From Paraburkholderia fynbosensis (GTDB lineage: Bacteria > Pseudomonadota > Gammaproteobacteria > Burkholderiales > Burkholderiaceae), in assembly GCF_902859935.1 (NCBI RefSeq), contig NZ_CADIKI010000005.1:124001-188000 (forward strand): a DNA stretch of 64,000 nucleotides, written 5' to 3'. A model generated the notes under the pieces. It worked only from the letters and a program-made list of their open reading frames with translations, was not told where the DNA came from and did not search any database. Of this stretch, positions 36,086 to 45,857 are shown in pieces (the first letter of the stretch is position 1; each line of letters opens with the position of its first letter). The position numbers and the translations under genes are program-made.

Positions 36086-37101
36086 CGCGCACCGTCCTGC
36101 GGCAATGCCGCTGTGGGATCGCTGGCGAGATCGTCTCGCGTCGGGCTCCTCAACCAGCGCGCCACGATCGCCAATCCGCCGACCAGGTATACGATCGCAG
36201 CCGGCACCCACATGATGAGGCCGCCGGCCTGCTGGTCATGCAGCACATCGACGCCGAGCGCGCTCGTCGGCTCGATATAGAACGGATACCACAAGCCCGG
36301 CGCGAGCGAAATCAAGGCGCCGAGCGCGCTCGTATGGACCATCGTCGTGAACACGGACAACAACGCGTGACCGCCTGACTGACGCGAAGCACCGTCGCCA
36401 AAGACGGTCCACCAGAAAATGAGCGCGGTCAGCAGGAAACTGGTGTGCTGCAGCGTGTGCACCCACGGGTGCGCGAGCGCGGCTTCGAACATCACCGGCG
36501 CATGCCAGCCCCAGAGTGCTGCCGCGTGGAGGACCCATCCGGTGAGCGGCGCGGTCAGCCCCCGCCACGCGCGGACGAATGCGGGCCTGCGCACCGCCCG
36601 GCCGACGCGCCGACGGGCGCTGCGTGGCAATGCCCAAATCCATACGCCGAGCGGTCGTGCCGCCACGAGGAGCGGTGCGGCGATCAGCATCATCGTTTCG
36701 TGCTGGACCATGTGCGCGGAAAACAGAGCCGCGGACAAAGCATCGAGCGGCGAGCACAACGCGATCACGAGCGCGGCCATGCCACCCGCAAACGCACTCG
36801 CATGCCTCGCGCGGATTGCGCGGCTATGCGACGAACCGCGTCGGCGCAACCGCAGGTGACCGATCGCATACGCGAGCGTGCTTGCGAGCATCAACGCGAC
36901 GACCCACGCGTCGAACGACCAGCCGAATGTGGGCGCGCCGCGTTCGCCTTCGGTAAGCACGTGCGCGCATGCGAGCGGCGCAGCGGTCAGTGCCAATGCG
37001 GCGCCCGCGCGCCCGAGCGCGAGTCGCCGCTTTCCGGCAAGGAGCGCGAAGTAGCAGATTGCGGAAAGCCACGCGATCATCGGCAGGGTGAAAGCAGCCA
37101 T
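36082..37101 (-). CDS. CtaG/Caa3-type cytochrome c oxidase assembly factor
   Basis: 339 residues from the ATG at 37101; it overlaps the previous gene by about 25 bases and the next by four. About seven transmembrane segments with conserved histidines: SAHMVQHETMMLIAAPLL, HAAALWGWHAPVMFEAAL, HTLQHTSFLLTALIFWW. This matches the Bacillus CtaG/caa3_CtaG family needed to form active caa3 oxidase, probably in copper insertion. Distinct from the Cox11-type protein also called CtaG in proteobacteria. Confidence 0.85.
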   Translation of the reverse strand: MAAFTLPMIAWLSAICYFALLAGKRRLALGRAGAALALTAAPLACAHVLTEGERGAPTFGWSFDAWVVALMLASTLAYAIGHLRLRRRGSSHSRAIRARHASAFAGGMAALVIALCSPLDALSAALFSAHMVQHETMMLIAAPLLVAARPLGVWIWALPRSARRRVGRAVRRPAFVRAWRGLTAPLTGWVLHAAALWGWHAPVMFEAALAHPWVHTLQHTSFLLTALIFWWTVFGDGASRQSGGHALLSVFTTMVHTSALGALISLAPGLWYPFYIEPTSALGVDVLHDQQAGGLIMWVPAAIVYLVGGLAIVARWLRSPTRDDLASDPTAALPQDGAR

Positions 37102-37421
37102 TGCGGGAACCACATCGTCAACTGGATGACCGCGCACAAAGCGGCGACGAGCATCGCCATCAGGGCAAGAAACGGCCGACGCGCGCCGCGCGGCACATAG
37201 CTGCCGTGGAAGCGCCCGACTGTGGCGCGCCAGCGCCGGTAGGCAAGCCACGCCGCGATGACCGAGAAGCCGAACGCAAGCGCGCTCACCACGTCGAGCG
37301 CAGTGTGCCGGCCGGACGCGCAGGCGATCTGCACCAGCACGTAGTTGAGGCTCTGCGCGCCGAGTACTACCGCCGGGGCCACCAGCAGGCCAAGCCAGAT
37401 CGAGATTCCACTATGCTTCAT
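37077..37421 (-). CDS. Small membrane protein of the caa3 oxidase operon
   Basis: 114 residues from the ATG at 37421, overlapping the coxA-coxC stop by four bases. Three hydrophobic segments, the first LGLLVAPAVVLGAQSLNYVL. No catalytic motif. By position it could be a minor oxidase subunit or assembly partner; I do not recognise a named family. Confidence 0.7.
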   Translation of the reverse strand: MKHSGISIWLGLLVAPAVVLGAQSLNYVLVQIACASGRHTALDVVSALAFGFSVIAAWLAYRRWRATVGRFHGSYVPRGARRPFLALMAMLVAALCAVIQLTMWFPQWLLSPCR

Positions 37422-40051
37422 TGATGGATCCGCGGGACAAGGTAGATGACTGCGTAGATGGGCAGCCAGCTCAGGACGACGAAGTACCAGTAGACCGCGT
37501 TCTCGCTCGTGTCGAGCAGGCGCTTTTTCTCGAACGGCCCGGTGTAGAGCAGCGTCGCCAGCACGGCGGTATCGACGGTATCGGTGATCAGGTGGGTCGT
37601 GTGCAGGCCCAGCAGCAGCCACACGATAGAACCGTATGCATTCGCGTACCACATCACGTTGAGCGCGCCGAATTCAGCGCCACGCACGACAAGGAACACA
37701 AGCGCAAACGCTAGACATATTACAAGCCATAGGCGCGCCCGATTGCGTTCGCCACGCTCTGCCGCGCGCTTGGCAAGCTGGTTCGGCCAAAGACTCGCGA
37801 CCAATACGGCCGTATTGACCGATCCCCACACCAGCGAGGGCGGCGGTGCGTGCAGGGGCCACGCTGTGTTGACCGCGCGCAGATAGAAGTACATACCGAC
37901 GGCCATCGCGAACAGGGTTCCCTCGATCAGCATCAAGCCCGCCGTCGCCCACCACATGAGGCTGCGATGACTGAAACCGAAGCTCGGCAATGCGCGCACG
38001 TCGAGCACCGCGGCCCTCTGCGAGGCGCCATGGCTGGCCGCTTTGCGCGACGGCGGGTTCGCGTTCACATGGCGCGCCGCCTTATTCGTGGCGGGCGAAT
38101 CCGGCCAGCGCTCGAGCGCGCGCGCGACCCGGTTCTCGCGCCGCCCCGGCCAGAACCAGGCAATCATCGCCACGGCGACCGGCACCGTGCCCCACCATAC
38201 GGCCGAGGGCGTGAAGATCGAACCGATGAAGAAGACTGTGGTCGCGATCGCACTGAGGAACGGCCAGATCGACGGTTGCGGAAAGAGCGGGCGCGTGTCC
38301 GGCCGCGCGTCGAGGGCTGTCGTGGTCAACACCTCGCGCGCGAGCGCGGCGAGGCCCGCCACCGCACGCGGCGCGCGCCCCGGCTCCCAGAGCGGCGCGC
38401 GGCCGTGCACGACCGGCAGCACATCGAAGTTGTGCGGCGGCGGCGCGCTTGGGACGCTCCATTCGAGTGTGCCCGCACCCCAAGGGTTCGCGTCGGCCCG
38501 CGCGCCCCGCCGCAGACTCCATATCACGTTGACGATGAACAGCAGCACGCTCACGGCGATCAGGTACGCCCCCAGTGTCGCGATGAGATTCATGCCGTCC
38601 CAGCCCATGGCGGCGGGGTACGTCCACACGCGCCGCGGCATTCCATGGAGGCCCAGCAGGTGCATCGGAAAGAAAGTGACGTTGAAGCCGACGAAGAACA
38701 GCCAGAACTGCCAATGCGCGAGGCGCTCGCCAAGCATGCGTCCGGTGAATTTCGGAAACCAGTAGTGGAAGGCGCCAAAGAGCGGAAACACCGCGCCGCC
38801 GAGCAGCACGTAATGCAGATGCGCCACGACGAAATAGGTGTCATGTACCTGCAGGTCGAGCGGTACGGAGCCGAGCATGATGCCGGTCATCCCGCCGAGC
38901 ACGAGAATGAAGAAGAACGCGAGCACGAACAGCAGTGGCGGCTTCACACTGAGACGTCCAGTGAGCAGCGTCGCTAGCCAGCAATAGATCTGGATACCGG
39001 ACGGAACCGCAATCATCACGCTCGCCGCAGTGAAGAATGTCTTGCCGAGATCAGGGACGGCCGTCGCGAACATGTGGTGCACCCATAAGCCGAACGCAAG
39101 AAACGCCGTCGCGATCAGCGCGAGCACCATCGCGGAGTAACCGAAAATCGGGCGGCGCGAGAATGTCTCGATGATCGATGACATAAACCCGAGCGCCGGA
39201 ATGAAGATCAGATACACCTCGGGATGACCGAAGAACCAGAACAGGTGCTGCCACAACAGCACGTCGCCGCCGAGCGCCGGGTTATAGAACTGCGTCCCTA
39301 CCAGTCGGTCGAGAATCAGCGCAGTGCTCGCCAGCATGACTGCGGGCATCGCGAAGAGCACCATGAATTGCGTGACAAGCGTGGCCCACACGAAAAGAGG
39401 CATCCGGTTCAGCGACATGCCCGGCGCGCGCATCTTGAGGATCGTGGCAATCAATATGACAGCGACGAGTAACGCGGACAGTTCGCTAAAGGTGATCATT
39501 TGCGCCCAGATATCGCTGCCCTTGCCGGTCGCATAGTCGGGGCCGGCCAGCGGCACATAGCTGAACCAGCCTGAGCGCGGGCCTGCACCTAGCAGAAACG
39601 CGATGAAGAGCGTGACACCGCCGAACAGAAAGACCCAGTATGCGTACGCGTTCATCCGCGGAAACGCGACGCTGCGTGCGCCGATCAGCAGCGGAATCAG
39701 GTACATCGCCACCGCCTGCATCACAGGAACCGCGAACAGAAACATCATGGCCGTGCCATGGATCGTGAAGAGCTGGTTGTACATGTCAGGGCCGACTACG
39801 TGGTTCGCCGGCCGCGCGAGCTGAGTGCGCATCACAAGTGCCATGATCCCCGCGAGCAGGAAAAACACGAACGTCGTGCACATGAAGCGGCGCGCGATGG
39901 TTTTGTGATCGATCGCGCTGAACCAGCCGATGATGCCCGGGCGATCGCTCCAGGTGCGCGCCAGCGCGGCCAGCGTACCGGTATCGGCATCCGGCCCGTC
40001 CTTTATCTGCGCGACGGCGTCGGCGCCCGGCGGCTTTTCGATCGTGCTCAT
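37418..40051 (-). CDS. Cytochrome c oxidase subunit I-III fusion
   Basis: 877 residues from the ATG at 40051, overlapping the coxB stop (ATGA). Subunit I occupies about residues 1-560: haem/copper ligands in FTIHGTAMMF, WQHLFWFFGHPEVYLIFIP (cross-linked His/Tyr, proton-channel Glu), LWVHHMFATAV and HDTYFVVAHLHYVLLGG. A linker of about 100 residues with two TM helices follows, then a subunit III-like part from about residue 690 (MWWATAGLMLIEGTLFAMAV to the end). The intact Glu and the Tyr indicate an A1-type oxygen-reducing oxidase. Fusion of I and III is typical of caa3 enzymes. Confidence 0.93.
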   Translation of the reverse strand: MSTIEKPPGADAVAQIKDGPDADTGTLAALARTWSDRPGIIGWFSAIDHKTIARRFMCTTFVFFLLAGIMALVMRTQLARPANHVVGPDMYNQLFTIHGTAMMFLFAVPVMQAVAMYLIPLLIGARSVAFPRMNAYAYWVFLFGGVTLFIAFLLGAGPRSGWFSYVPLAGPDYATGKGSDIWAQMITFSELSALLVAVILIATILKMRAPGMSLNRMPLFVWATLVTQFMVLFAMPAVMLASTALILDRLVGTQFYNPALGGDVLLWQHLFWFFGHPEVYLIFIPALGFMSSIIETFSRRPIFGYSAMVLALIATAFLAFGLWVHHMFATAVPDLGKTFFTAASVMIAVPSGIQIYCWLATLLTGRLSVKPPLLFVLAFFFILVLGGMTGIMLGSVPLDLQVHDTYFVVAHLHYVLLGGAVFPLFGAFHYWFPKFTGRMLGERLAHWQFWLFFVGFNVTFFPMHLLGLHGMPRRVWTYPAAMGWDGMNLIATLGAYLIAVSVLLFIVNVIWSLRRGARADANPWGAGTLEWSVPSAPPPHNFDVLPVVHGRAPLWEPGRAPRAVAGLAALAREVLTTTALDARPDTRPLFPQPSIWPFLSAIATTVFFIGSIFTPSAVWWGTVPVAVAMIAWFWPGRRENRVARALERWPDSPATNKAARHVNANPPSRKAASHGASQRAAVLDVRALPSFGFSHRSLMWWATAGLMLIEGTLFAMAVGMYFYLRAVNTAWPLHAPPPSLVWGSVNTAVLVASLWPNQLAKRAAERGERNRARLWLVICLAFALVFLVVRGAEFGALNVMWYANAYGSIVWLLLGLHTTHLITDTVDTAVLATLLYTGPFEKKRLLDTSENAVYWYFVVLSWLPIYAVIYLVPRIHQ

Positions 40052-41163
40052 TGCAATGTGGTAAGCCATCGGACGACCGCGAGGCGATCGGCATCCGCAA
40101 GCGGCACAGCCGGCATCGTCGCGCCGGGCTTCTGTGCATTCGGATCCTTTATCCACGCGGCAAGATTTTCAGGCGTGTTGGCGAGCACGCCCGCGGCGAT
40201 CGTCTCCCTGCTCATCAGGTGAGTGAGGTCGGGGCCGGGCGTGCCCGTCGCGGAAGTGCCGCGCACCGTGTGGCAACCCGCGCAACTCGCGCGCTCGAAC
40301 ACGTCGCGGCCATGAAGCGCGACGGCGTCGGTGGTTTGCGCGAGCGGCTGCGCCTGCCGCGCCACCCAGGCCGCGTAGCGCTCGGGCGGCTCGGCGACGA
40401 CGAGCATTGCCATCAATGCATGTTCTGCGCCGCAATATTCAGCGCACTGTCCGCGATAGACTCCTGGCTGGTCCGCGCGAAACTCGATCGTCGTGTCGAT
40501 ACCCGGCAGCATGTCTTTTTTGCCGTGCAGACTGGGCACCCAGAAGCTGTGGATCACATCTTCCGCCTGCAGCGACACGACAACCGGCCGGCCAACCGGC
40601 ACGTGCAATTCGTTTGCGGTAACGAATCCCGGCTGTCCGCCCTGCGGAGGATACGACGCCTGCCACCACCATTGCGCGCCGATCATGTCGATGCGCACGG
40701 GGTCTGTTACCGGCATCCTCGAGAGCGCGCGATCCGTCAGCACGTCGGCGACGATCAGTCCGACGAGGACGATCACCGACAGCACGCTTGCGCCAATCAC
40801 GACACGCCGCGTGCGGTGTTCCGGCTGCGTCAGCGAGCCAAGCTCAGGCGGGCGAGTCGCCGGCGGTTGCGCGGCAAGGCCGCGCCCATTGCGGACCAGC
40901 GCAACGAGAGTCGCCAACAGCACGAGTGCGAAAACGATCCCGCATACGATCAGCGAGAGATTCCATAGCTTCGCAATGTGCGCAGCCTGCACGCCTGCCG
41001 GCTGCAACGCGTTTTGCTGCGGCTGCGCGGCGGATTGCGCGACGTGCGACATCGCGAGCAGCGAGCCGGCGACCGTATAGGCCGCGCGTTTCCAGCCGGC
41101 AGGCGCAGCGCCGCCGCGGGACCGCGCAATCGCGTGAATCTGAGCTCCGACGTCAGGGATCAT
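40048..41163 (-). CDS. Cytochrome c oxidase subunit II with fused cytochrome c domain (caa3 type)
   Basis: 371 residues. Two transmembrane helices (about 66-88 and 120-142) are followed by the CuA cupredoxin domain with HSFWVPSLHGKKD and CAEYCGAEHALMAM (all CuA ligands present), then a C-terminal haem c domain with CAGCH near residue 300 and a Met ligand candidate in GATMPAV. Receives electrons from a soluble or fused cytochrome c and passes them to subunit I. First gene of the operon; the promoter should lie just above 41163, in the gap shared with the PIG-L gene. Confidence 0.93.
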   Translation of the reverse strand: MIPDVGAQIHAIARSRGGAAPAGWKRAAYTVAGSLLAMSHVAQSAAQPQQNALQPAGVQAAHIAKLWNLSLIVCGIVFALVLLATLVALVRNGRGLAAQPPATRPPELGSLTQPEHRTRRVVIGASVLSVIVLVGLIVADVLTDRALSRMPVTDPVRIDMIGAQWWWQASYPPQGGQPGFVTANELHVPVGRPVVVSLQAEDVIHSFWVPSLHGKKDMLPGIDTTIEFRADQPGVYRGQCAEYCGAEHALMAMLVVAEPPERYAAWVARQAQPLAQTTDAVALHGRDVFERASCAGCHTVRGTSATGTPGPDLTHLMSRETIAAGVLANTPENLAAWIKDPNAQKPGATMPAVPLADADRLAVVRWLTTLQ

Positions 41164-41373
41164 TTACGTAGGTAAGCGTATGAGTTTGCGGTCCGCCGCA
41201 TTTTTCGTGCCGCGTGTCCAGCAGGCGAAAGCGGCAGGTGTTCCGTTACGCCAGCAATGTTCCTCGAGGGCGCGATGGGAAGGCTTGCGCGGCAACAAGC
41301 GCGAGCCAACGTGGAATGCGGCTTGCTCACCACGAATTTCCATGTCCCGCCGCACACAGCGCGCAAAGGTCTC

Positions 41374-42078
41374 ATGAACTTCGGCAGCCCACTGCTTGTC
41401 GTCTCTCCGCATCTGGACGACGCGGTGCTGAGTTGCGGCCTGTTGCTCGCCGCGCATCCGGCCGCAACCGTATGTACGATTTTCACGTCCGCGCCAGAAG
41501 GCGACATGATGACCGACTGGGACCGCGCCTCGGGCTTCACAGGCGCATTCGAGGCGACGCGCGCGCGCAGAACAGAGGATGTGCGCGCTTTGAGCGTGCT
41601 GCGCGCTTCACCCATCCATTTGCCTTTCTGCGACGCGCAATATCTGTCATCGCCTTCGCACGAAGCACTTGTCGCGGCGTTGCGCGCAACGTTCCTCGAA
41701 GTGAAACCCGCGACTGCGCTGTTCCCCCTTGGACTATTCCATTCCGATCACACGATGGCGTCCGACGCTTGCCTCGCCGCCCTGCGGTCATTCAAAGATC
41801 TAGCGGCGTACGCCTACGAAGACGTCCCCTACCGGAATATTCCAGGCATCCTCCAGGAGCGTCTGGCCACTATGCTCGAACAAGGCATCAAGGTGAGTCC
41901 AATCGACATGGCAGACACCGGGGCGCACGCGCGACACCTCCAGTTGAAGCAGGCAGCGCTCGGCAGATACGGAAGCCAGCTACGAGCATTCGGTCCCGAA
42001 GGGCGTGCCGCCCTCGATTCGCCGGAACGCTACTGGGTCCTTCGCGCTGCCGACGAAAGCGGCAGTAGCCGTGATTGA
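41374..42078 (+). CDS. PIG-L family deacetylase
   Basis: 234 residues from the ATG at 41374, with AAAGGT upstream; a longer reading from 41257 lacks a good site. Opens LLVVSPHLDDAVLSCGLLLA with the zinc motif PHLDD of LmbE/PIG-L N-acetylglucosaminyl deacetylases; the third ligand is probably in LGLFHSDHTMASD. Cytoplasmic metalloenzyme removing acetyl from an N-acetyl sugar. First gene of the glycan cluster, divergent from the oxidase operon. Confidence 0.85.
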   Translation: MNFGSPLLVVSPHLDDAVLSCGLLLAAHPAATVCTIFTSAPEGDMMTDWDRASGFTGAFEATRARRTEDVRALSVLRASPIHLPFCDAQYLSSPSHEALVAALRATFLEVKPATALFPLGLFHSDHTMASDACLAALRSFKDLAAYAYEDVPYRNIPGILQERLATMLEQGIKVSPIDMADTGAHARHLQLKQAALGRYGSQLRAFGPEGRAALDSPERYWVLRAADESGSSRD

Positions 42079-42138
42079 GCGCATCGGCACAACGCTTGCT
42101 CGACACCTGCATCGCATCGTCAGAAGAACATCAACAGC

Positions 42139-43083
42139 ATGGAAAACAAAACGCTGGCCCGGCGCATTTCCGTTGTCGTGCTGACACATAACCGCGCGGA
42201 CGAACTGAGCGCCACACTTACACGCCTGCTCGCCCTTCCCGAACGCCCACCCATTTATGTCGCCGACAACGCTTCGACCGACAACACCGTCGCGCTCGTC
42301 AAGACGCTGTTTCCGACGGTCCGCGTGATCGAGTGCGGCGAAAATCTCGGCGCGGCTGGCCGCAATCGTGCGGCTGCCTTCGTCGGCACTGACTATGTCG
42401 CCTTCTGCGATGACGACACGTGGTGGGAGCCGGGCTCGCTCGAACGCGCGGTGCAACTGCTCGACGCGTGGCCGAACGTCGGTGTGTTGAGTGCGCGCGT
42501 CGTCGTCGGTGAGAACCAGGCGCTGGACCCGACGTGCGCCGTGATGCGCGCGAGTCCGCTCGGCAGCAACGGCCTGCCCGGTCCCGCATTGATCGGCTAC
42601 ATGGCGGGCGCGTGCGTGTTCCGCACGTCACTGTTCCGCGAGGTAGGCGGCTACGAACCGCGGCTGTTCGTCGGCGGTGAGGAAGAGTTAGTGGCGCTAG
42701 ACGTGCTGGCGGCGAACCGGTCGATTGTCTATTGTGAACAGTTGACCGTACACCATCATCCATCGCCGGCACGCGATAGCCGCTTGCGACGTCGCACACT
42801 CGCGCGCAACGCCGCGTGGATCGCGTGGCTGCGTCTGCCATGGCTGCAAGCATGCCGTGCGACGCTGCGCGCGCTCGACATGCTTGCGCGGGAGGGCAAC
42901 CTGATGCGCGACGGCGCCGCGCTCATGCGCGGACTCGCCTGGGCACTCTCGCACCGCCGCGTCGTACCGGTCAACGTATTGCATTTGCGCGCACGTGTCC
43001 ACGCGGCTGAACGGTCCATCGGCGCGATACCGGCGGACAGCCACCAGAAGCCAAGCGGCGGCGAGATCGACGCGCGCACGTGA
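42139..43083 (+). CDS. Glycosyltransferase family 2
   Basis: 314 residues. GT-A fold: ISVVVLTHNRADELSATL, YVADNASTDNTVALV, the DxD-type metal site FCDDDTWWEP, and acceptor-site GGEEELVALDVLA. The rest is helical with no transmembrane segment, so a soluble or peripheral enzyme. It follows the PIG-L gene by 60 bases and converges on the ABC-receiver fusion. Donor and acceptor not predictable. Confidence 0.9.
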   Translation: MENKTLARRISVVVLTHNRADELSATLTRLLALPERPPIYVADNASTDNTVALVKTLFPTVRVIECGENLGAAGRNRAAAFVGTDYVAFCDDDTWWEPGSLERAVQLLDAWPNVGVLSARVVVGENQALDPTCAVMRASPLGSNGLPGPALIGYMAGACVFRTSLFREVGGYEPRLFVGGEEELVALDVLAANRSIVYCEQLTVHHHPSPARDSRLRRRTLARNAAWIAWLRLPWLQACRATLRALDMLAREGNLMRDGAALMRGLAWALSHRRVVPVNVLHLRARVHAAERSIGAIPADSHQKPSGGEIDART

Positions 43084-43181
43084 GTTCATTCACCCGGCGT
43101 CGTATATGACGCGAGGGCCCTCGTGCAAGCGGCACCGAGGCGCAGCGCTCCAACGCTCTCCCGCGACCAGCTTCACATGCA

Positions 43182-45857
43182 CTAAGTCGCGGTATTCGCC
43201 CGCGACTTGGCGCCCGTCAGCTTCGTGATGGCGAGGATCAACTCTTGCGGCGGCACAGGCTTCGTCAAATGTGCGTCGAAGCCGGCCGCCTGTGCGCGCC
43301 GTGGGTCTTCCGTTTCGGCATAGCCGGTCAGCGCGATCGCCGGCAGCGGTGCATGCGCCGTGCTCATGCGTTCGCTTTCGAGTGCGCGTATACGATGCAG
43401 CACTTCGTAACCGTCTACGTCCGCTAGCACAATGTCACATAACAGCACCTGCGGCCATTCGTTCCTCTGCGTGCGCCTCAGCCACTCGAGCGCCTGCGCA
43501 CCGGACGATGCGAGCTGCACTCGCGCGCCACTGGCGCTCAACACCGCTTCGAGCGCGTCGCGCGCTTCCTCCTGATCGTCGACGGCCATGACCAGCAGAT
43601 CGTCGATCTGCCTCGCGCCATCGTCTTCGCGCACATCGGCAACGGCATGCAGCGGCAGCATCGCGACATACGCGAGCTGGCCGTGCAGCGGCATCAACGT
43701 CAAGCCACCGCCCGCCGCTGCAAGCGTCGCTTCCATGCGCCGCGCGGCCGACTCCTCAAGCTCGGCCGGCTTGCCGCCCGCGCCGAGCACACTGACCCAC
43801 GCATGATTGTTATGTCGTTCGACCCGCAGCGCGATCCGCTCGCCGGCTGCCGCCTGCTGGATTTCATTGAGGCACAATTCTGCGATCACCGGTTGCAGAA
43901 CGCTCGGATCGCCGGTCACGCGCAGGTCGTTGTCGCCGAGTTCTACGTGCAGAGCCACGCGCTGCGCCGCGATTTCGTCATGCAATGCGTCGACCGCACC
44001 GGAGGTCAACGTGGCGAGGCTCACCGACTGCGCGGTGAGTTTGCGCTGCGCATGCTCGAGTTCGCCCTGCTGCCATTGCAGCGACCACATCTTCGCGTAG
44101 ACGCCGTCGCGCGACAGCAATTCCCGATGCGTGCCCTGTTCGACCACGCGGCCATGCTCCATCACGAGAATCCAGTCGGCGTCCACCACAGTGGAAAGCC
44201 GATGAGCGATCACGATCGACGTACGGCCCTGCGCGAGGCGCGTCAGCTCGGTCTGGATTGCTCGTTCGGAGCGCGTATCGAGCGCCGACGTCGCTTCATC
44301 GAACACGATAATGCGCGGGTCCTTCAGAATGGCGCGCGCAATTGCAATGCGCTGACGCTCACCGCCCGACAGACGCACGCCGCGCTCGCCCACGCGCGTA
44401 TCGTAATGGTCGGGCAGCCGCTCGATGAACTCGTCCAGTTGCGCGGCGCGCGCCGCGCGCACGACGTCCGCACGCGTCGCGGAGGGCCGGCCATAAGCGA
44501 TGTTGTAAGCGATCGTCTCGTTGAACAGCACGGTATCTTGCGGCACGATGCCGATGGCTTCGCGCAGGCTTCGCTGCGTCACCTTGCCGATGTCCTGACC
44601 GTCGATGCGGATCGCGCCACTTTCGGGCTGGTAAAGCCGGAACAATAATTTTACGATCGTCGACTTGCCTGAGCCGCTGCCGCCGACCACCGCTAGCGTC
44701 TTGCCCGCATACGCATGGAAATCGACGTCGCGCAAAATCGGCCGCGCCGGGTCATAGCCGAAGTCCACGTGTTCGAAGTCGATTTTGCCCGCGTTCACGA
44801 TCAGCGGCTGTGCTGCGGGATCGTCGATATCCTCGCCCACTCGCCCTTGCGTCGCGAGAATCGCGAACATGCGCTCGACGTTGACCATCGCGTCATTGGT
44901 CTCGCGAAATACGAAGCCGAGCGTATTCAACGGCATGCAAATCTGGATCAGATAGGCATTCACCAGAATCAGATCGCCGACGCTCATCGAGCCTGCAATC
45001 ACATGCTGCGCGGCGAGCAGCATGATTGCGGCGATGCCGAGCGCGATCACCGCGCTCTGCCCGACATGCAAGGCGGTCAGCGCGCGCTGATTTGCCATTC
45101 TTGCGTGGACCCATTTTTCCAGCACTTCGCTGAGGCGGCGCGTTTCAGCCGCTTCGGTCGCGAAGTATTTGACTGTGTCGTAATTCAGCAGGCTATCGAC
45201 GAGACGTCCATCGGATTGCGCCTCGAGCAGATTCACAGCGCGCTGAAAGGCAACCCGCCGCCGCGTGAATAAAAACGTATAGACCGCGTAACAAACGAAG
45301 GTAAGCGCGATCGCCAGTGTGAATTCGCGCGCATAGGCGCGCACCATGATCGTGACGATCGTCGCGATCTCGAAGCCGGTCGGCACGATGGTGAACAACG
45401 CGACGCCGAGCAGAAAACCGATACCGTCGGCCCCTTTCTGCACGTCACGCGCGATTGCGCCGGTTTCACGGCGCGTATGAAACCGCGCGCTCATTCCGTG
45501 CAGATGCGCGAACGTCCGCGCGGTGAAGGCGGCTACCGTGCGCTGCGTGACGACGCTGAACGCCACATCGCGCGCTTCGTTGAGCCCGTCGCCGAGAAAG
45601 CGCAGCAGCGCGTAAGCAAGCACCAGGAACACGGGAAACAGCGCCTGCGCGGCGGGTCGACCGAGTTCGTCGACGATGTGTTTCAGGACGAGCGGAATCA
45701 GTACGATCGACAGCTTGGCCGCCACCATCAGTAAAAGGGACAGCACGGTTTGCTTGCGATAACCCCACACGGCTTGCGCGAGGTCGGCGGCGATTCGGCC
45801 AGTGAGCCGCCGACGGGCCGACGGCGATTGCGGGGACGAAGTCGGTGAATTCAGCAT
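43182..45857 (-). CDS. ABC exporter fused to a degenerate kinase-like module and a receiver domain
   Basis: 891 residues. Residues 1-320 form an Atm1/HMT1-type six-helix exporter domain; 359-585 the ATPase (VGGSGSGKSTIVKLL, LSGGERQRIAIARAIL, IIVFDEATSALD, IAHRLSTVV). About 622-739 resemble a GHKL/histidine-kinase ATPase (DPSVLQPVIAELCLNEIQQA; GAGGKPAELEESAARRMEAT; GGGLTL) but have no H-box and weak nucleotide motifs. Residues 756-876 are a receiver: MAVDDQEEARDALEA, LLCDIVLADVDGYEV, TGYAETEDPRRAQ, HLTKPVPPQEL. A phosphorylation-controlled exporter is inferred. It stands in the middle of the glycan cluster on the opposite strand, so it probably exports that product or an intermediate. Confidence 0.9.
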   Translation of the reverse strand: MLNSPTSSPQSPSARRRLTGRIAADLAQAVWGYRKQTVLSLLLMVAAKLSIVLIPLVLKHIVDELGRPAAQALFPVFLVLAYALLRFLGDGLNEARDVAFSVVTQRTVAAFTARTFAHLHGMSARFHTRRETGAIARDVQKGADGIGFLLGVALFTIVPTGFEIATIVTIMVRAYAREFTLAIALTFVCYAVYTFLFTRRRVAFQRAVNLLEAQSDGRLVDSLLNYDTVKYFATEAAETRRLSEVLEKWVHARMANQRALTALHVGQSAVIALGIAAIMLLAAQHVIAGSMSVGDLILVNAYLIQICMPLNTLGFVFRETNDAMVNVERMFAILATQGRVGEDIDDPAAQPLIVNAGKIDFEHVDFGYDPARPILRDVDFHAYAGKTLAVVGGSGSGKSTIVKLLFRLYQPESGAIRIDGQDIGKVTQRSLREAIGIVPQDTVLFNETIAYNIAYGRPSATRADVVRAARAAQLDEFIERLPDHYDTRVGERGVRLSGGERQRIAIARAILKDPRIIVFDEATSALDTRSERAIQTELTRLAQGRTSIVIAHRLSTVVDADWILVMEHGRVVEQGTHRELLSRDGVYAKMWSLQWQQGELEHAQRKLTAQSVSLATLTSGAVDALHDEIAAQRVALHVELGDNDLRVTGDPSVLQPVIAELCLNEIQQAAAGERIALRVERHNNHAWVSVLGAGGKPAELEESAARRMEATLAAAGGGLTLMPLHGQLAYVAMLPLHAVADVREDDGARQIDDLLVMAVDDQEEARDALEAVLSASGARVQLASSGAQALEWLRRTQRNEWPQVLLCDIVLADVDGYEVLHRIRALESERMSTAHAPLPAIALTGYAETEDPRRAQAAGFDAHLTKPVPPQELILAITKLTGAKSRANTAT

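Noticed and set aside
43112..43123. 12-base palindrome CGAGGGCCCTCG between convergent genes
   Set aside because: No loop and no T-run; expected by chance in GC-rich DNA, so not called a terminator.
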